DNA of 64,000 bases from an uncultured Clostridium sp. (GTDB lineage: Bacteria; Bacillota; Clostridia; Lachnospirales; Lachnospiraceae), in contig CALAAS010000041.1 in the NCBI GenBank assembly GCA_937885015.1, positions 1 to 64,000 on the forward strand, read 5' to 3'. Numbering within the stretch: the stretch's first letter is position 1; every line of letters begins with the position of its first letter. Under the pieces are notes generated by a model that saw nothing but the letters and a program-made list of their open reading frames with translations, had not been told where the DNA came from and searched no databases. Below are positions 1 through 6,174 of the stretch, in pieces. The translations under genes and the position numbers were made by a program.

Positions 1-1
1 G

Positions 2-388
2 ATTTTCAAGCGGATTTATGAGGACGACATCAACGGCACAATCAGCCATGAGCGGTTTTTGAAGCTGTCCGCAGAGTATGAAGCAGAACAGAAAGAACTT
101 ACAGAAAAGATAGTGGCAGAACAACAGGAAGTGGATACCTACGAACAGAATAAAAGCGACTTTGACAGCTTTGCCGCCATTATCCGCAAGTATGTGGGAA
201 TAACCGAATTAACGCCCACTATCGTTAATGAATTTATCAAAAAAATCGTTGTCCATGCGCCGGAGAAGATAGACGGCAAGCGTTTTCAGAAAGTAGATAT
301 TGTCTTTAACTTCGTGGGAGAAATTCATTTGCCGACTGACCCGCAGACAGAACAGAAAGAAGCCAATAAACAGGAAAAGACGGCATAG
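2..388 (+). CDS. Large serine recombinase, C-terminal end (partial)
   Basis: The reading frame is open from base 2, so this is the last 128 residues of a protein that starts outside the window. The sequence fits the C-terminal region of large serine recombinases (the DUF4368-type tail of Tn4451 TnpX-like proteins). It has an ERF..L..EYE.EQ..L coiled-coil stretch, then a segment around ELTPTIVNEFIKKIVVH and a basic QKVDIVFNFVGE strand, and a Lys/Glu-rich end. Such proteins excise and integrate mobile elements by serine chemistry; the catalytic N-terminal domain is not visible here. A small hairpin with 7-bp arms overlaps the stop (about 383-404). It probably belongs to an element lying mostly to the left. 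Family assignment is fairly safe; the exact element is unknown. Confidence 0.75.
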   Translation: MFKRIYEDDINGTISHERFLKLSAEYEAEQKELTEKIVAEQQEVDTYEQNKSDFDSFAAIIRKYVGITELTPTIVNEFIKKIVVHAPEKIDGKRFQKVDIVFNFVGEIHLPTDPQTEQKEANKQEKTA

Positions 389-463
389 CCCTTGAACGGG
401 GCTATACCGCCTAATTAAAAATATACTTCCTTGTAACCGGAAACCCTTGAAAATAAAGGCGAG

Positions 464-1941
464 CCTGTGAAACTCTTTCTGTAAAATAACCATCAGAAGG
501 TCCTTCTATGATAAAATAAATATCATTAGGAGGGCCTTTTATTATGGCAAGACAAAAGAAACCTGTTCACAGAGTTGAAATGACAGAAGGAAAAAGAAAC
601 ATCATCCGGCAGCTTCTTGAGGAATACGATATCGAAACTGCAGAAGATATCCAGGATGCCCTCAAAGATCTTCTGGGCGGTACCATCAAGGAAATGATGG
701 AGGCAGAAATGGATGGCCATCTCGGATATGAGAAATCCGAGCGTTCTGACAACGACGATTATCGAAACGGCTATAAACGCAAGCAGGTAAACAGCCGGTA
801 TGGTTCTATGGAAATCGAAGTACCACAGGATCGGAAGTCCACCTTTGAACCACAGGTTGTCAAAAAGCGTCAGAAGGATATTTCTGACATTGACCAGAAG
901 ATTATCTCCATGTATGCCAAAGGAATGACTACACGCCAAATCTCGGAAACGATTGAAGATATCTATGGCTTTGAAACATCTGAGAGTTTTATTTCTGATG
1001 TAACAGATAAGATACTTCCGCAGATTGAAGACTGGCAAAATCGACCGTTGGATGAGGTGTATCCGATTCTTTACATTGATGCTATCCACTATTCTGTGCG
1101 GGATAACGGAGTGATTCGTAAACTTGCAGCTTATGTAATTCTGGGCATTAACACAGAGGGCAAAAAGGAAGTACTGACTATCACGATTGGTGATAATGAA
1201 AGTGCGAAATACTGGCTGTCCGTCCTGAATGAACTGAAAAATCGCAGTGTTAAGGATATCCTGATTATCTGTGCAGACGGCCTTACAGGTATCAAGGAAG
1301 CGATTTCAGCGGCGTTTCCCAAAACAGAATACCAGAGATGCATTGTCCATCAGGTGAGAAATACTCTGAAATACGTTCCGGATAAAGACCGGAAAGCTTT
1401 CGCCACAGATCTAAAAACCATCTACCAGGCCGCGGATGAGCAGAAGGCCCTGGCTGCCTTAGACCGTGTAACGGAAAAATGGACGCTCAAATATCCGAAT
1501 GCCATGAAACGCTGGAAGGATAACTGGGATGCTGTTTCTCCAATTTTTAAGTTTTCAACCACTGTCCGGAAGGTCATTTATACAACAAATGCGATAGAAT
1601 CATTGAACTCCACATACCGGAAACTGAATCGCCAGAGAAGCGTATTTCCGAGTGATACAGCCCTGTTAAAAGCCTTATATCTGGCCACTTTCGAGGCTAC
1701 TAAGAAATGGACAACTACTATCCGGGACTGGGCACAGGTCTATGGAGAACTGAGTATCATGTATGAAGGACGACTTCCAGAATAAGTAAAAGCATAGTCT
1801 AAGACAGGCGGCCAGCCGCCTGCTCTTGACATGCCTAACAGTAACTGTTATATATAAAGCAAGGGTGAAAAGCCTAATTTGTAAGCTTCTCACCCTTCAT
1901 TATCATAGAAGAATCTAATTTACAGAGATTTTCTCATAGTC
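464..1941 (+). mobile_element. IS256-family insertion sequence
   Basis: A single transposase gene is bracketed by imperfect terminal inverted repeats: 464-489 against the reverse complement of 1916-1941 (18 of 26 bases agree, with the shared inner part TCTGTAAA). Further in, CTTCTATGATAA (about 506-517) recurs inverted near 1902-1913, which supports the two ends being paired. I could not find a convincing 8-bp target duplication outside these points, so the exact outer borders are uncertain by a few bases. Confidence 0.7.
544..1785 (+). CDS. IS256-family transposase
   Basis: The 413-residue protein has the usual length of an IS256/mutator-type DDE transposase, which cuts and pastes its own element. 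The probable catalytic acids are Asp179 (in YIDAIHYS), Asp245 (in ICADGLTG) and Glu352 (in NAIESLNSTYRK). The conserved C..H signature follows as RCIVHQVRNT near residues 265-274. The N-terminal half contains the helical GHLGYEKSER region typical of the family. The gene appears intact and starts at an ATG behind AGGAGGG (530-536) with 7 bases between. It is the only gene inside the insertion sequence. It sits between the recombinase remnant and the end of the neighbouring integrative element, so it probably inserted into that element. Confidence 0.95.
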   Translation: MARQKKPVHRVEMTEGKRNIIRQLLEEYDIETAEDIQDALKDLLGGTIKEMMEAEMDGHLGYEKSERSDNDDYRNGYKRKQVNSRYGSMEIEVPQDRKSTFEPQVVKKRQKDISDIDQKIISMYAKGMTTRQISETIEDIYGFETSESFISDVTDKILPQIEDWQNRPLDEVYPILYIDAIHYSVRDNGVIRKLAAYVILGINTEGKKEVLTITIGDNESAKYWLSVLNELKNRSVKDILIICADGLTGIKEAISAAFPKTEYQRCIVHQVRNTLKYVPDKDRKAFATDLKTIYQAADEQKALAALDRVTEKWTLKYPNAMKRWKDNWDAVSPIFKFSTTVRKVIYTTNAIESLNSTYRKLNRQRSVFPSDTALLKALYLATFEATKKWTTTIRDWAQVYGELSIMYEGRLPE

Positions 1942-2025
1942 TCCAGTAAGACCTTTTCTATTTGCTTCAGTTGGCCTTCACCTGATAACCTCTGGCGAAA
2001 AATGAATAAATGCTTTTCAGCCAGT

Positions 2026-2047
2026 GTTATCATTTTGTTATCAAATG
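2026..2047. repeat. Two 11-bp direct repeats, probable integrase arm sites of element E1
   Basis: GTTATCATTTT is followed directly by GTTATCAAATG. The 11-bp period and the ATCA core match the GGTATCA repeats near both ends of the adjacent element E2, with a G-to-T change at the second base. The distance to the following core (54 bp) is almost that of the E2 right end (55 bp). Confidence 0.55.
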
Positions 2048-2101
2048 GAACCCTAATGCGTCTCAAATGCCTTGTTTATGCGGGTTCTCATATCTCTTTA
2101 C

Positions 2102-2113
2102 TTACTCAAACTC
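2102..2113. other. Attachment core between elements E1 and E2
   Basis: TTACTCAAACTC differs at one base from TTATTCAAACTC at 14061-14072, which is the last four codons of guaA (Glu-Phe-Glu-stop read on the minus strand). The copy here would also encode Glu-Phe-Glu-stop. The segment TGTTTATGCG also precedes both cores (2073-2082 and 14031-14040) at nearly the same distance. The guaA 3' end is a known integration site for tyrosine-recombinase elements. I infer that this is the left junction of E2. Confidence 0.6.
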
Positions 2114-2205
2114 CCTGTAACCACAACATAATTGTTAAATATCGATTACTTTTTTGGCGATTTTTATAATCATAATATCCAAATTTCACGCCTTATTCAT
2201 AGTTT

Positions 2206-2238
2206 CCGATCAAACAGGTATCATACGGGTATCACGAA
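2206..2238. repeat. Left arm-type repeats of E2
   Basis: Three 11-bp units stand in tandem. The first is imperfect and ends ATCAAACA, the second is GGTATCATACG, and the third is GGTATCACGAA. The right-end pair at 13984-14005 matches this pattern in the same orientation. They are probably bound by the N-terminal arm-binding domain of the integrase at 9492-10577. Confidence 0.65.
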
Positions 2239-2241
2239 TAT

Positions 2242-2303
2242 TTCTCCTTAATCACTCTATCTACATGGTGCTAGCACCATGTAGATAGAGCGATTAAGGA
2301 GAA
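2242..2303. repeat. 62-bp near-perfect palindrome downstream of cptN
   Basis: Two 31-bp arms meet at GCTAGC (centre between 2272 and 2273) with one mismatch (A2254 against C2291). It starts one base after the cptN stop codon on the minus strand and ends just before the left arm repeats. As RNA it would form a very stable hairpin, but no run of T follows on either strand. It could therefore stop or protect transcripts, or act as DNA structure, rather than being a standard terminator. Confidence 0.8.
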
Positions 2304-2304
2304 G

Positions 2305-2775
2305 CTATCGACGCTCCCTCAGCTTCTCTAATATCGCCATAACGTCCGGCTGCGTTGGTGTAAACTTAATACCTCGCTTCAACATCCCCATAACTTTTCT
2401 CGCTTTTTGCTCAATCTCTCTGGCGGTATGCTCACTCGTCAATATCAGATGATTTCCGGCGATTGTATATTCCCGTTCTATGTATTCTTCTGTTATCGGA
2501 AACATATCTTGTATCAGAAATGCACTCTCCCGGCTGTCGTCCAGTTTGACGATATGGAGAATGTCGCAAGGTTTCCCGGCTTTTTCTTTTTTCTCCATAA
2601 TCTGTCTGTATTTGTCAATGCGGCTAGACAATGGTATCATCCAGTATATCCCGGTACTTGTATCTTCAAGGCAGTAATAATGCGGTCTGTTTCCTGCCTT
2701 ATTTCCTTTGAGATACGGATCTGGCATGTCTTCAAAAAATTTATCTTTGATAATATAGAACCCTGTTTTCTTCAT
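2305..2775 (-). CDS. cptN: Type III toxin-antitoxin toxin, CptN/ToxN/AbiQ family endoribonuclease
   Basis: The 156-residue protein begins at the ATG at 2775, preceded by GAGGA. The open frame runs further upstream only because the RNA repeats happen to be open. Its N-terminal part has the ToxN/CptN layout: a FYIIKDKF strand, a RPHYYCLE strand near residues 30-37 and IPLSS at 47-51, followed by basic helices and a C-terminal LKRGIKF segment. Family members are sequence-specific RNases that cut cellular RNA and process their own antitoxin RNA, and several abort phage infection. Immediately upstream lie a terminator and three 45-nt repeats, the defining layout of a type III system. The CptIN subfamily is chosen because of the 45-nt repeat length and the host group. 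Confidence 0.88.
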   Translation of the reverse strand: MKKTGFYIIKDKFFEDMPDPYLKGNKAGNRPHYYCLEDTSTGIYWMIPLSSRIDKYRQIMEKKEKAGKPCDILHIVKLDDSRESAFLIQDMFPITEEYIEREYTIAGNHLILTSEHTAREIEQKARKVMGMLKRGIKFTPTQPDVMAILEKLRERR

Positions 2776-2794
2776 TTGCCTGTCCTCATTATGG

Positions 2795-2824
2795 AAAAAG
2801 TCCCTCGCCTTACGGCGAAGGACT
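2795..2824 (-). terminator. Terminator between CptI repeats and cptN
   Basis: On the minus strand an 11-bp stem with one mismatch (AGTCCTTCGCC paired with GGCGAGGGACT, loop GTAA) is followed by a run of T. It lies between the antitoxin repeats and the toxin start. In known type III systems such a leaky terminator keeps antitoxin RNA in excess of toxin mRNA. Confidence 0.9.
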
Positions 2825-2827
2825 ATA

Positions 2828-2967
2828 CTTTCAACCCAACCATTTATATACCGCATATCGGTCAGCGGTAAACTTTCAACCCGACCATTTATATACCGCA
2901 TATCGGTCAGCGGTAAACTTTCAACCCGACCATTTATATACCGCATATCGGTCAGCGGTAAACTTTC
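2828..2967 (-). ncRNA. cptI: CptI-type antitoxin RNA repeats (3 x 45 nt)
   Basis: Three tandem 45-nt units (2828-2872, 2873-2917, 2918-2962) are identical except for one base, and a 5-nt partial unit follows at 2963-2967. Each contains an inverted segment around TACCGCATATCGGTCAGCGGTA. They are read on the minus strand from a consensus promoter whose expected start point lies at about 2972, so the transcript begins almost at the first repeat. Family knowledge says the toxin cuts the precursor into single repeats that bind and neutralise it. The repeats are in frame with a longer open frame, but this is taken as accidental. Confidence 0.88.
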
Positions 2968-2978
2968 TTTGTACCTAC

Positions 2979-3007
2979 ATTCTAGCAAGCGCAAAGAGGA
3001 AAGTCAA
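2979..3007 (-). promoter_or_regulatory. Sigma-A promoter of the cptI-cptN locus
   Basis: On the minus strand TTGACT (3002-3007) and TAGAAT (2979-2984) are separated by 17 bases. The expected start is at about 2972, directly before the RNA repeats. Confidence 0.85.
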
Positions 3008-3058
3008 TAGGACTTCCATTAAAATTTTATGCAGTAAACGTATAAATTATGCTTACTT

Positions 3059-4078
3059 TTAATAAAATGGCGATTCCTCATATTGCATATCTGGCAGTGA
3101 TTTAAAAAACTTATTTTTATTATATGCATTAACAATATCAATGTTATTTTTAAATTGTCCTTTTCCCGTAATCTGAATAATGTATTTCAAGATTTTTTCT
3201 TTATACCCTTTTTCAATCGAATCAACATATGCAATACTTCCTTTTATCTTGTCATTCCTAGTATAATCCTTATTAACAATAGAATTAAATATCATTGCCC
3301 TAATCTTTTTCTTTAACGCCTTATCAACATGCACTTCTTCATTATTAATTGTTATACCCGTTATTGTTTTCTTCACATCATTAGATAAATATCGAGTTTT
3401 CTTTTCATTAATTTCAAAGCCTTCTTCTTTTACAATATACTTTACAATTTTTTCAATACTATTTAACTTAGTTCTATTATTAGAAGAAAAGCTTAAATCA
3501 TCTGCATAACGTGTATATACAATATCTTTCCTGCTACACAAGCCATTCAATCTCACATCCAAATGATACGTAACCAGATTTGCTATATATGGAGAAGTAA
3601 CTGCTCCTTGTGGCAACACATCTTCATATGTACACAGATTTGCCAATATTGCAGAAACATCTGTATTATATCCAATTTTACAAAATAATTGAAACACCTG
3701 CTTTTCCTGTATGGAGCCAAAAAAATTTTTTATGTCCATTTCCAAAATAAAGACATTCTTTTTATGATACTCCGCATTAACTCTTAATCCGTTCTTCTTC
3801 GGAACAAATGCCATCGCCTGAAATGAAACATTTATTTTTTCTAATATTTCTTTTAATATCCATCTCTGGACAACCTTTAAAGCTAAATGAGGAACATACA
3901 AAATTCTACTTGTTCCATCCTTTTTTGGTATTTCCTTTTGAGTATAACAATATTGTTTTTTATAAGTCAAAAAATAAAGCAACTCTTGTGTTAGTGAAAG
4001 TTGCTCCGCAAGATGCCCAAAATCATTGATAATAGGCACATTTAATGTATTCAAAATAACATTATTACTCATATTCAT
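3059..4078 (-). CDS. Retron reverse transcriptase
   Basis: The 339-residue protein carries the motifs of retron reverse transcriptases: the catalytic Asp115 (EMDIKNFF), LPQG at 155-158, YADD at 191-194 with the two metal-binding Asp, and GFEINEKKT near 220-228. The retron-specific NAXXH motif appears as NAEYH (101-105). The C-terminal VTG-type motif, which contacts the msr RNA, is ITG at 239-241. These separate it from group II intron enzymes, and no maturase or endonuclease domain is present. The start at 4078 is chosen because GGGGTGA stands five bases upstream; a TTG further up has no such site. It would copy the msd part of the adjacent RNA into a DNA-RNA hybrid. It forms one unit with the upstream effector. 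Confidence 0.93.
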   Translation of the reverse strand: MNMSNNVILNTLNVPIINDFGHLAEQLSLTQELLYFLTYKKQYCYTQKEIPKKDGTSRILYVPHLALKVVQRWILKEILEKINVSFQAMAFVPKKNGLRVNAEYHKKNVFILEMDIKNFFGSIQEKQVFQLFCKIGYNTDVSAILANLCTYEDVLPQGAVTSPYIANLVTYHLDVRLNGLCSRKDIVYTRYADDLSFSSNNRTKLNSIEKIVKYIVKEEGFEINEKKTRYLSNDVKKTITGITINNEEVHVDKALKKKIRAMIFNSIVNKDYTRNDKIKGSIAYVDSIEKGYKEKILKYIIQITGKGQFKNNIDIVNAYNKNKFFKSLPDMQYEESPFY

Positions 4079-4082
4079 ACAA

Positions 4083-4255
4083 ATCACCCCATTCTTACTC
4101 AATATGTTTTTGGGTAAATCAACGGGGGAGTTTCACTGTCGTGGAAGTTCACCGTTGATTTAGCTAATTTCATGTGTTTATTATTCTTCCGAGGTCGAAG
4201 CAACCCCTAGTTGTTATGTAATGCATATTAACAACAATTCTAAGAATGGGATGAT
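4083..4255 (-). ncRNA. Retron msr-msd RNA with a1/a2 inverted repeats
   Basis: The intergenic RNA is bounded by 15-bp inverted repeats with one mismatch: a1 at 4241-4255 (ATCATCCCATTCTTA on the minus strand) and a2 at 4083-4097. This is the hallmark that pairs the ends of a retron RNA. The msr part shows a 7-bp hairpin GTTGTTA/TAACAAC (4229-4235 with 4210-4216) and a short GGGGT/ACCTC stem. The msd part is a 48-nt hairpin closed by an 11-bp perfect stem (4152-4162 with 4115-4125). The a1 repeat overlaps the last codons of the effector gene and a2 contains the ribosome binding site of the reverse transcriptase. The boundaries are inferred from structure only. Confidence 0.85.
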
Positions 4256-5160
4256 TTATAGAAATCACAATACATTATTTCGATTCGTATCATATCACAT
4301 ATTTCACGGCTTGTACAGTGTGCAATCATTCTTTCTATTGATTTATATCCTTTTTGTGTCAATTCATATACTGCATATCTTTGATCTGTCATTTTGATAA
4401 TCTGTTTATCATAAAATAATAATTTCAAAGCAGCGTTAAACAGTACATTAAATTCTTTCATTTCTATATTTTCATCTTGAGCAACCGTTTGAATCATATC
4501 AACTAATTTTTTTGAATTTACCTGTTTAAAATAATACAACAAAAGTTGAATAAAATAATGCATGCCAACAATCGTATTTAATCTAATTTTTTTATCATTG
4601 CAATCTTTTGAATGTTTTTCTCTTATATTTTTTAGCAAGTCACACGCAAACTCATCTTCATCCGAAGTATATTCAACAACATTTAACTTATTTTTCTTTC
4701 TTAGGAATTTGATTGGACCAAGCATTATAAAACTTTTATCTTTAGCTCTCTTTTTATCAACTGCCGCTATCACTTTATTGACTGTATATTCATTATTGGT
4801 AAATGCTCCCAATTCGACCAAAGAACCTGCGCTTTCGCATATTATAGCTATAATATGTGAATTATTTGCCAAAAACTGCTCATAACTAAGTAAATCCGCA
4901 TTTTTCGTTTTATTCAATACATCAATTAATAAATCCTCCGGATAAAATACTTTAATAGGTAATTGCCAAGAATATCTGCCCTTATCTTTTTCTAACAATA
5001 CCCTCATTCTATCTCTTAACGATTTCTTTAATTTTGTGCTTGCCCCACCACAAAGAAACACAATTATATATTGTTCCTCTATACGGCAAAAAATCTTTGT
5101 ATAAATTTCTTTTAAAGATTTCTTTGTATTTATGTCTATTTCATCAAACTTTTTTGTCAT
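4240..5160 (-). CDS. Retron effector, nucleoside deoxyribosyltransferase-like with C-terminal winged helix
   Basis: This 306-residue protein precedes the retron RNA and reverse transcriptase on the same strand. Residues 30-130 form a Rossmann-like nucleoside deoxyribosyltransferase (NDT) fold, with FLCGGAS at 35-41, RDRMR near 49-53, VFYPEDLL near 71-78 and the CES.GS..ELGAF motif at 108-120. Glu116 is the likely catalytic acid. The C-terminal part (about 190-300) looks like a winged-helix or DNA-binding module. Proteins of this type are the toxic effectors of type II retrons such as Eco1 (Ec86) and Sen2 (St85). There the reverse transcriptase and its DNA product hold them inactive until phage infection. 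A ribosome binding site AGGAAAG lies upstream. The function is inferred from family and context. Confidence 0.85.
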   Translation of the reverse strand: MTKKFDEIDINTKKSLKEIYTKIFCRIEEQYIIVFLCGGASTKLKKSLRDRMRVLLEKDKGRYSWQLPIKVFYPEDLLIDVLNKTKNADLLSYEQFLANNSHIIAIICESAGSLVELGAFTNNEYTVNKVIAAVDKKRAKDKSFIMLGPIKFLRKKNKLNVVEYTSDEDEFACDLLKNIREKHSKDCNDKKIRLNTIVGMHYFIQLLLYYFKQVNSKKLVDMIQTVAQDENIEMKEFNVLFNAALKLLFYDKQIIKMTDQRYAVYELTQKGYKSIERMIAHCTSREICDMIRIEIMYCDFYKSSHS

Positions 5161-5215
5161 TTTACTTTCCTAACTATATATTTTAATAAATCAATACGAG
5201 CATTTAGGGCAGACG

Positions 5216-5632
5216 TTACCTGCCACTATACTTCTCTTTCCTTTTCTGCTGTTTCAGTTCAAACTGTCGCTTTTTCTCTGCTTCCCGTTGTTCCCGACTC
5301 ACAATCTTACATTTAGTTTTCAACTGCTCCTGCTGTAATTTCAAAGCCTGTTGCGACTTCGTTCCTATCCCAGTGTTCTGTATCTGTTTCCGCACATCCC
5401 TCTGTACCCGTTTCGGATTGCGACTAGCTTCTTTTACATCAGTTGCCACAGCCGGACAAAATTTCAGTCGATAGTAATTTTTCAGAACAAAATCATATAT
5501 CTCATAATCTTTCGGTTCCGCACCAAATGTAACCTTGCATGCAGACAATTTCTTCTCCGATATGTGTTCAAACACACCTATCCAGAATGGTTCTTCAAAA
5601 AATACTGTCAATCTACCTGATACTTTGTCCAT
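5216..5632 (-). CDS. yjdF: YjdF family protein
   Basis: The 138-residue protein matches the YjdF family (DUF2992). It has an N-terminal beta-rich part (GRLTVFFEEPFW..GVFE), a middle DVKEASRNPKRVQRDVRKQ segment and a highly charged Lys/Glu/Gln-rich C-terminus ending KRKEKYSGR. Its biochemical activity is not known to me. Firmicute homologues are often controlled by the yjdF riboswitch, which senses aza-aromatic compounds, and the leader here is strongly structured (see 5664-5760). A strong AAGGAGGA site precedes the ATG. It lies downstream of the mobilization genes and upstream of the retron, both on the same strand, as part of the element's cargo. Confidence 0.88.
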   Translation of the reverse strand: MDKVSGRLTVFFEEPFWIGVFEHISEKKLSACKVTFGAEPKDYEIYDFVLKNYYRLKFCPAVATDVKEASRNPKRVQRDVRKQIQNTGIGTKSQQALKLQQEQLKTKCKIVSREQREAEKKRQFELKQQKRKEKYSGR

Positions 5633-5663
5633 GACAATTCCTCCTTAAATGATTGTATGAACA

Positions 5664-5760
5664 AAGAACGGACAACCCTAAGGAGGGAGGGTTACTTACA
5701 CCAGATGGTGTGGCCGGGCTACCCACCGGCTCTGTAAGGGATTTTCTCTTACGTTGCGTT
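5664..5760 (-). promoter_or_regulatory. Structured leader, candidate yjdF riboswitch
   Basis: Read on the minus strand, the 5' leader of yjdF holds four consecutive helices: GTAAG...CTTAC, GCCGG...CCGGC, ACACCA/TGGTGT and AACCCT/AGGGTT. The last ends shortly before the AAGGAGGA ribosome binding site. The compact multi-helix shape and its position directly before yjdF fit the yjdF riboswitch class, which binds aza-aromatics. I cannot run a covariance model, so the class rests on position and shape. Confidence 0.7.
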
Positions 5761-5846
5761 TTTATCTTTGCTCCTTGATTTTAGCATACCATTAGCAATT
5801 TTTCCACAATAAATAAAGGACACAGCCGCCGCCATGCCCCAAATCC

Positions 5847-6161
5847 CTACCGTTCCAATGCTCTCTCGATTTTCTGCTTCTGCCCTTTCAAATCATTCTG
5901 CTTCTCATACAGGCTCTCACGTTCTTTACAGAGTGACTTCATGTGCTCCAACTGCGTCCGCACTCCCTCCCGGCAATCCGGCTCTATCCGCTTATATTCC
6001 CCGGTTATACTTCGTATCTCGTTATTGTTTGATTTTATCTGCTCCGACACACATATCCAGTCAATTAGATTGCGTACTTCTATATCTGTATCATACAAAT
6101 CTATTTCTGAAAGGATTTTCGCACACAGCCGAACCATAACTTTTTTCTCCATATCTGTCAT
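5847..6161 (-). CDS. Small coiled-coil protein downstream of the relaxase, unknown function
   Basis: The 104-residue protein is mostly helical. The second half, rich in Glu, Lys, Arg and Gln (ERESLYEKQNDLKGQKQKIERALER with neighbours), predicts a coiled coil. It starts 13 bases after the relaxase stop on the same strand and is probably cotranscribed with it. No catalytic motif or membrane segment is visible. The position suggests an accessory role in mobilization, but this is only contextual. I do not recognise a named family. Confidence 0.65.
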   Translation of the reverse strand: MTDMEKKVMVRLCAKILSEIDLYDTDIEVRNLIDWICVSEQIKSNNNEIRSITGEYKRIEPDCREGVRTQLEHMKSLCKERESLYEKQNDLKGQKQKIERALER

Positions 6162-6174
6162 TCTATCAATCCCC

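Larger units (their letters stand above)
1..2113. mobile_element. Right end of a neighbouring integrative element (E1), partial
   Basis: This interval contains recombinase debris, an IS256-type insertion and an apparent element end. At 2026-2047 there are two 11-bp direct repeats beginning GTTATCA. They are followed 54 bp later by the core TTACTCAAACTC at 2102-2113. The same layout (two 11-bp repeats beginning GGTATCA, 55 bp, core TTATTCAAACTC) marks the right end of the next element at 13984-14072. I infer that an older element occupies the same guaA site and that its right end is here. Its left part lies outside the window. Confidence 0.5.

Noticed and set aside
2..388. Serine recombinase as the integrase of element E2
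   Set aside because: E2 contains an intact tyrosine integrase with matching arm repeats; the serine recombinase lies outside the E2 cores.
456..1949. 8-bp target site duplication of the IS256 element
   Set aside because: The 8-mers outside the inferred inverted repeats do not match.
2828..2967. CRISPR array
   Set aside because: The 45-nt units are contiguous with no spacers, there are no cas genes, and the layout fits a type III antitoxin.
2305..2994. A 229-residue protein with three 15-residue repeats at its N-terminus
   Set aside because: The repeats are 45-nt RNA units between promoter and terminator; the toxin has its own ribosome binding site and ATG at 2775.
3059..4078. Group II intron or diversity-generating reverse transcriptase
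   Set aside because: NAXXH and VTG-type motifs, the adjacent a1/a2 RNA and the NDT effector fit a retron; no maturase, endonuclease or variable repeat is present.
4079..4102. TTG start for the reverse transcriptase at 4102
   Set aside because: It lies inside the a2 repeat and has no ribosome binding site; ATG 4078 follows GGGGTGA at good spacing.
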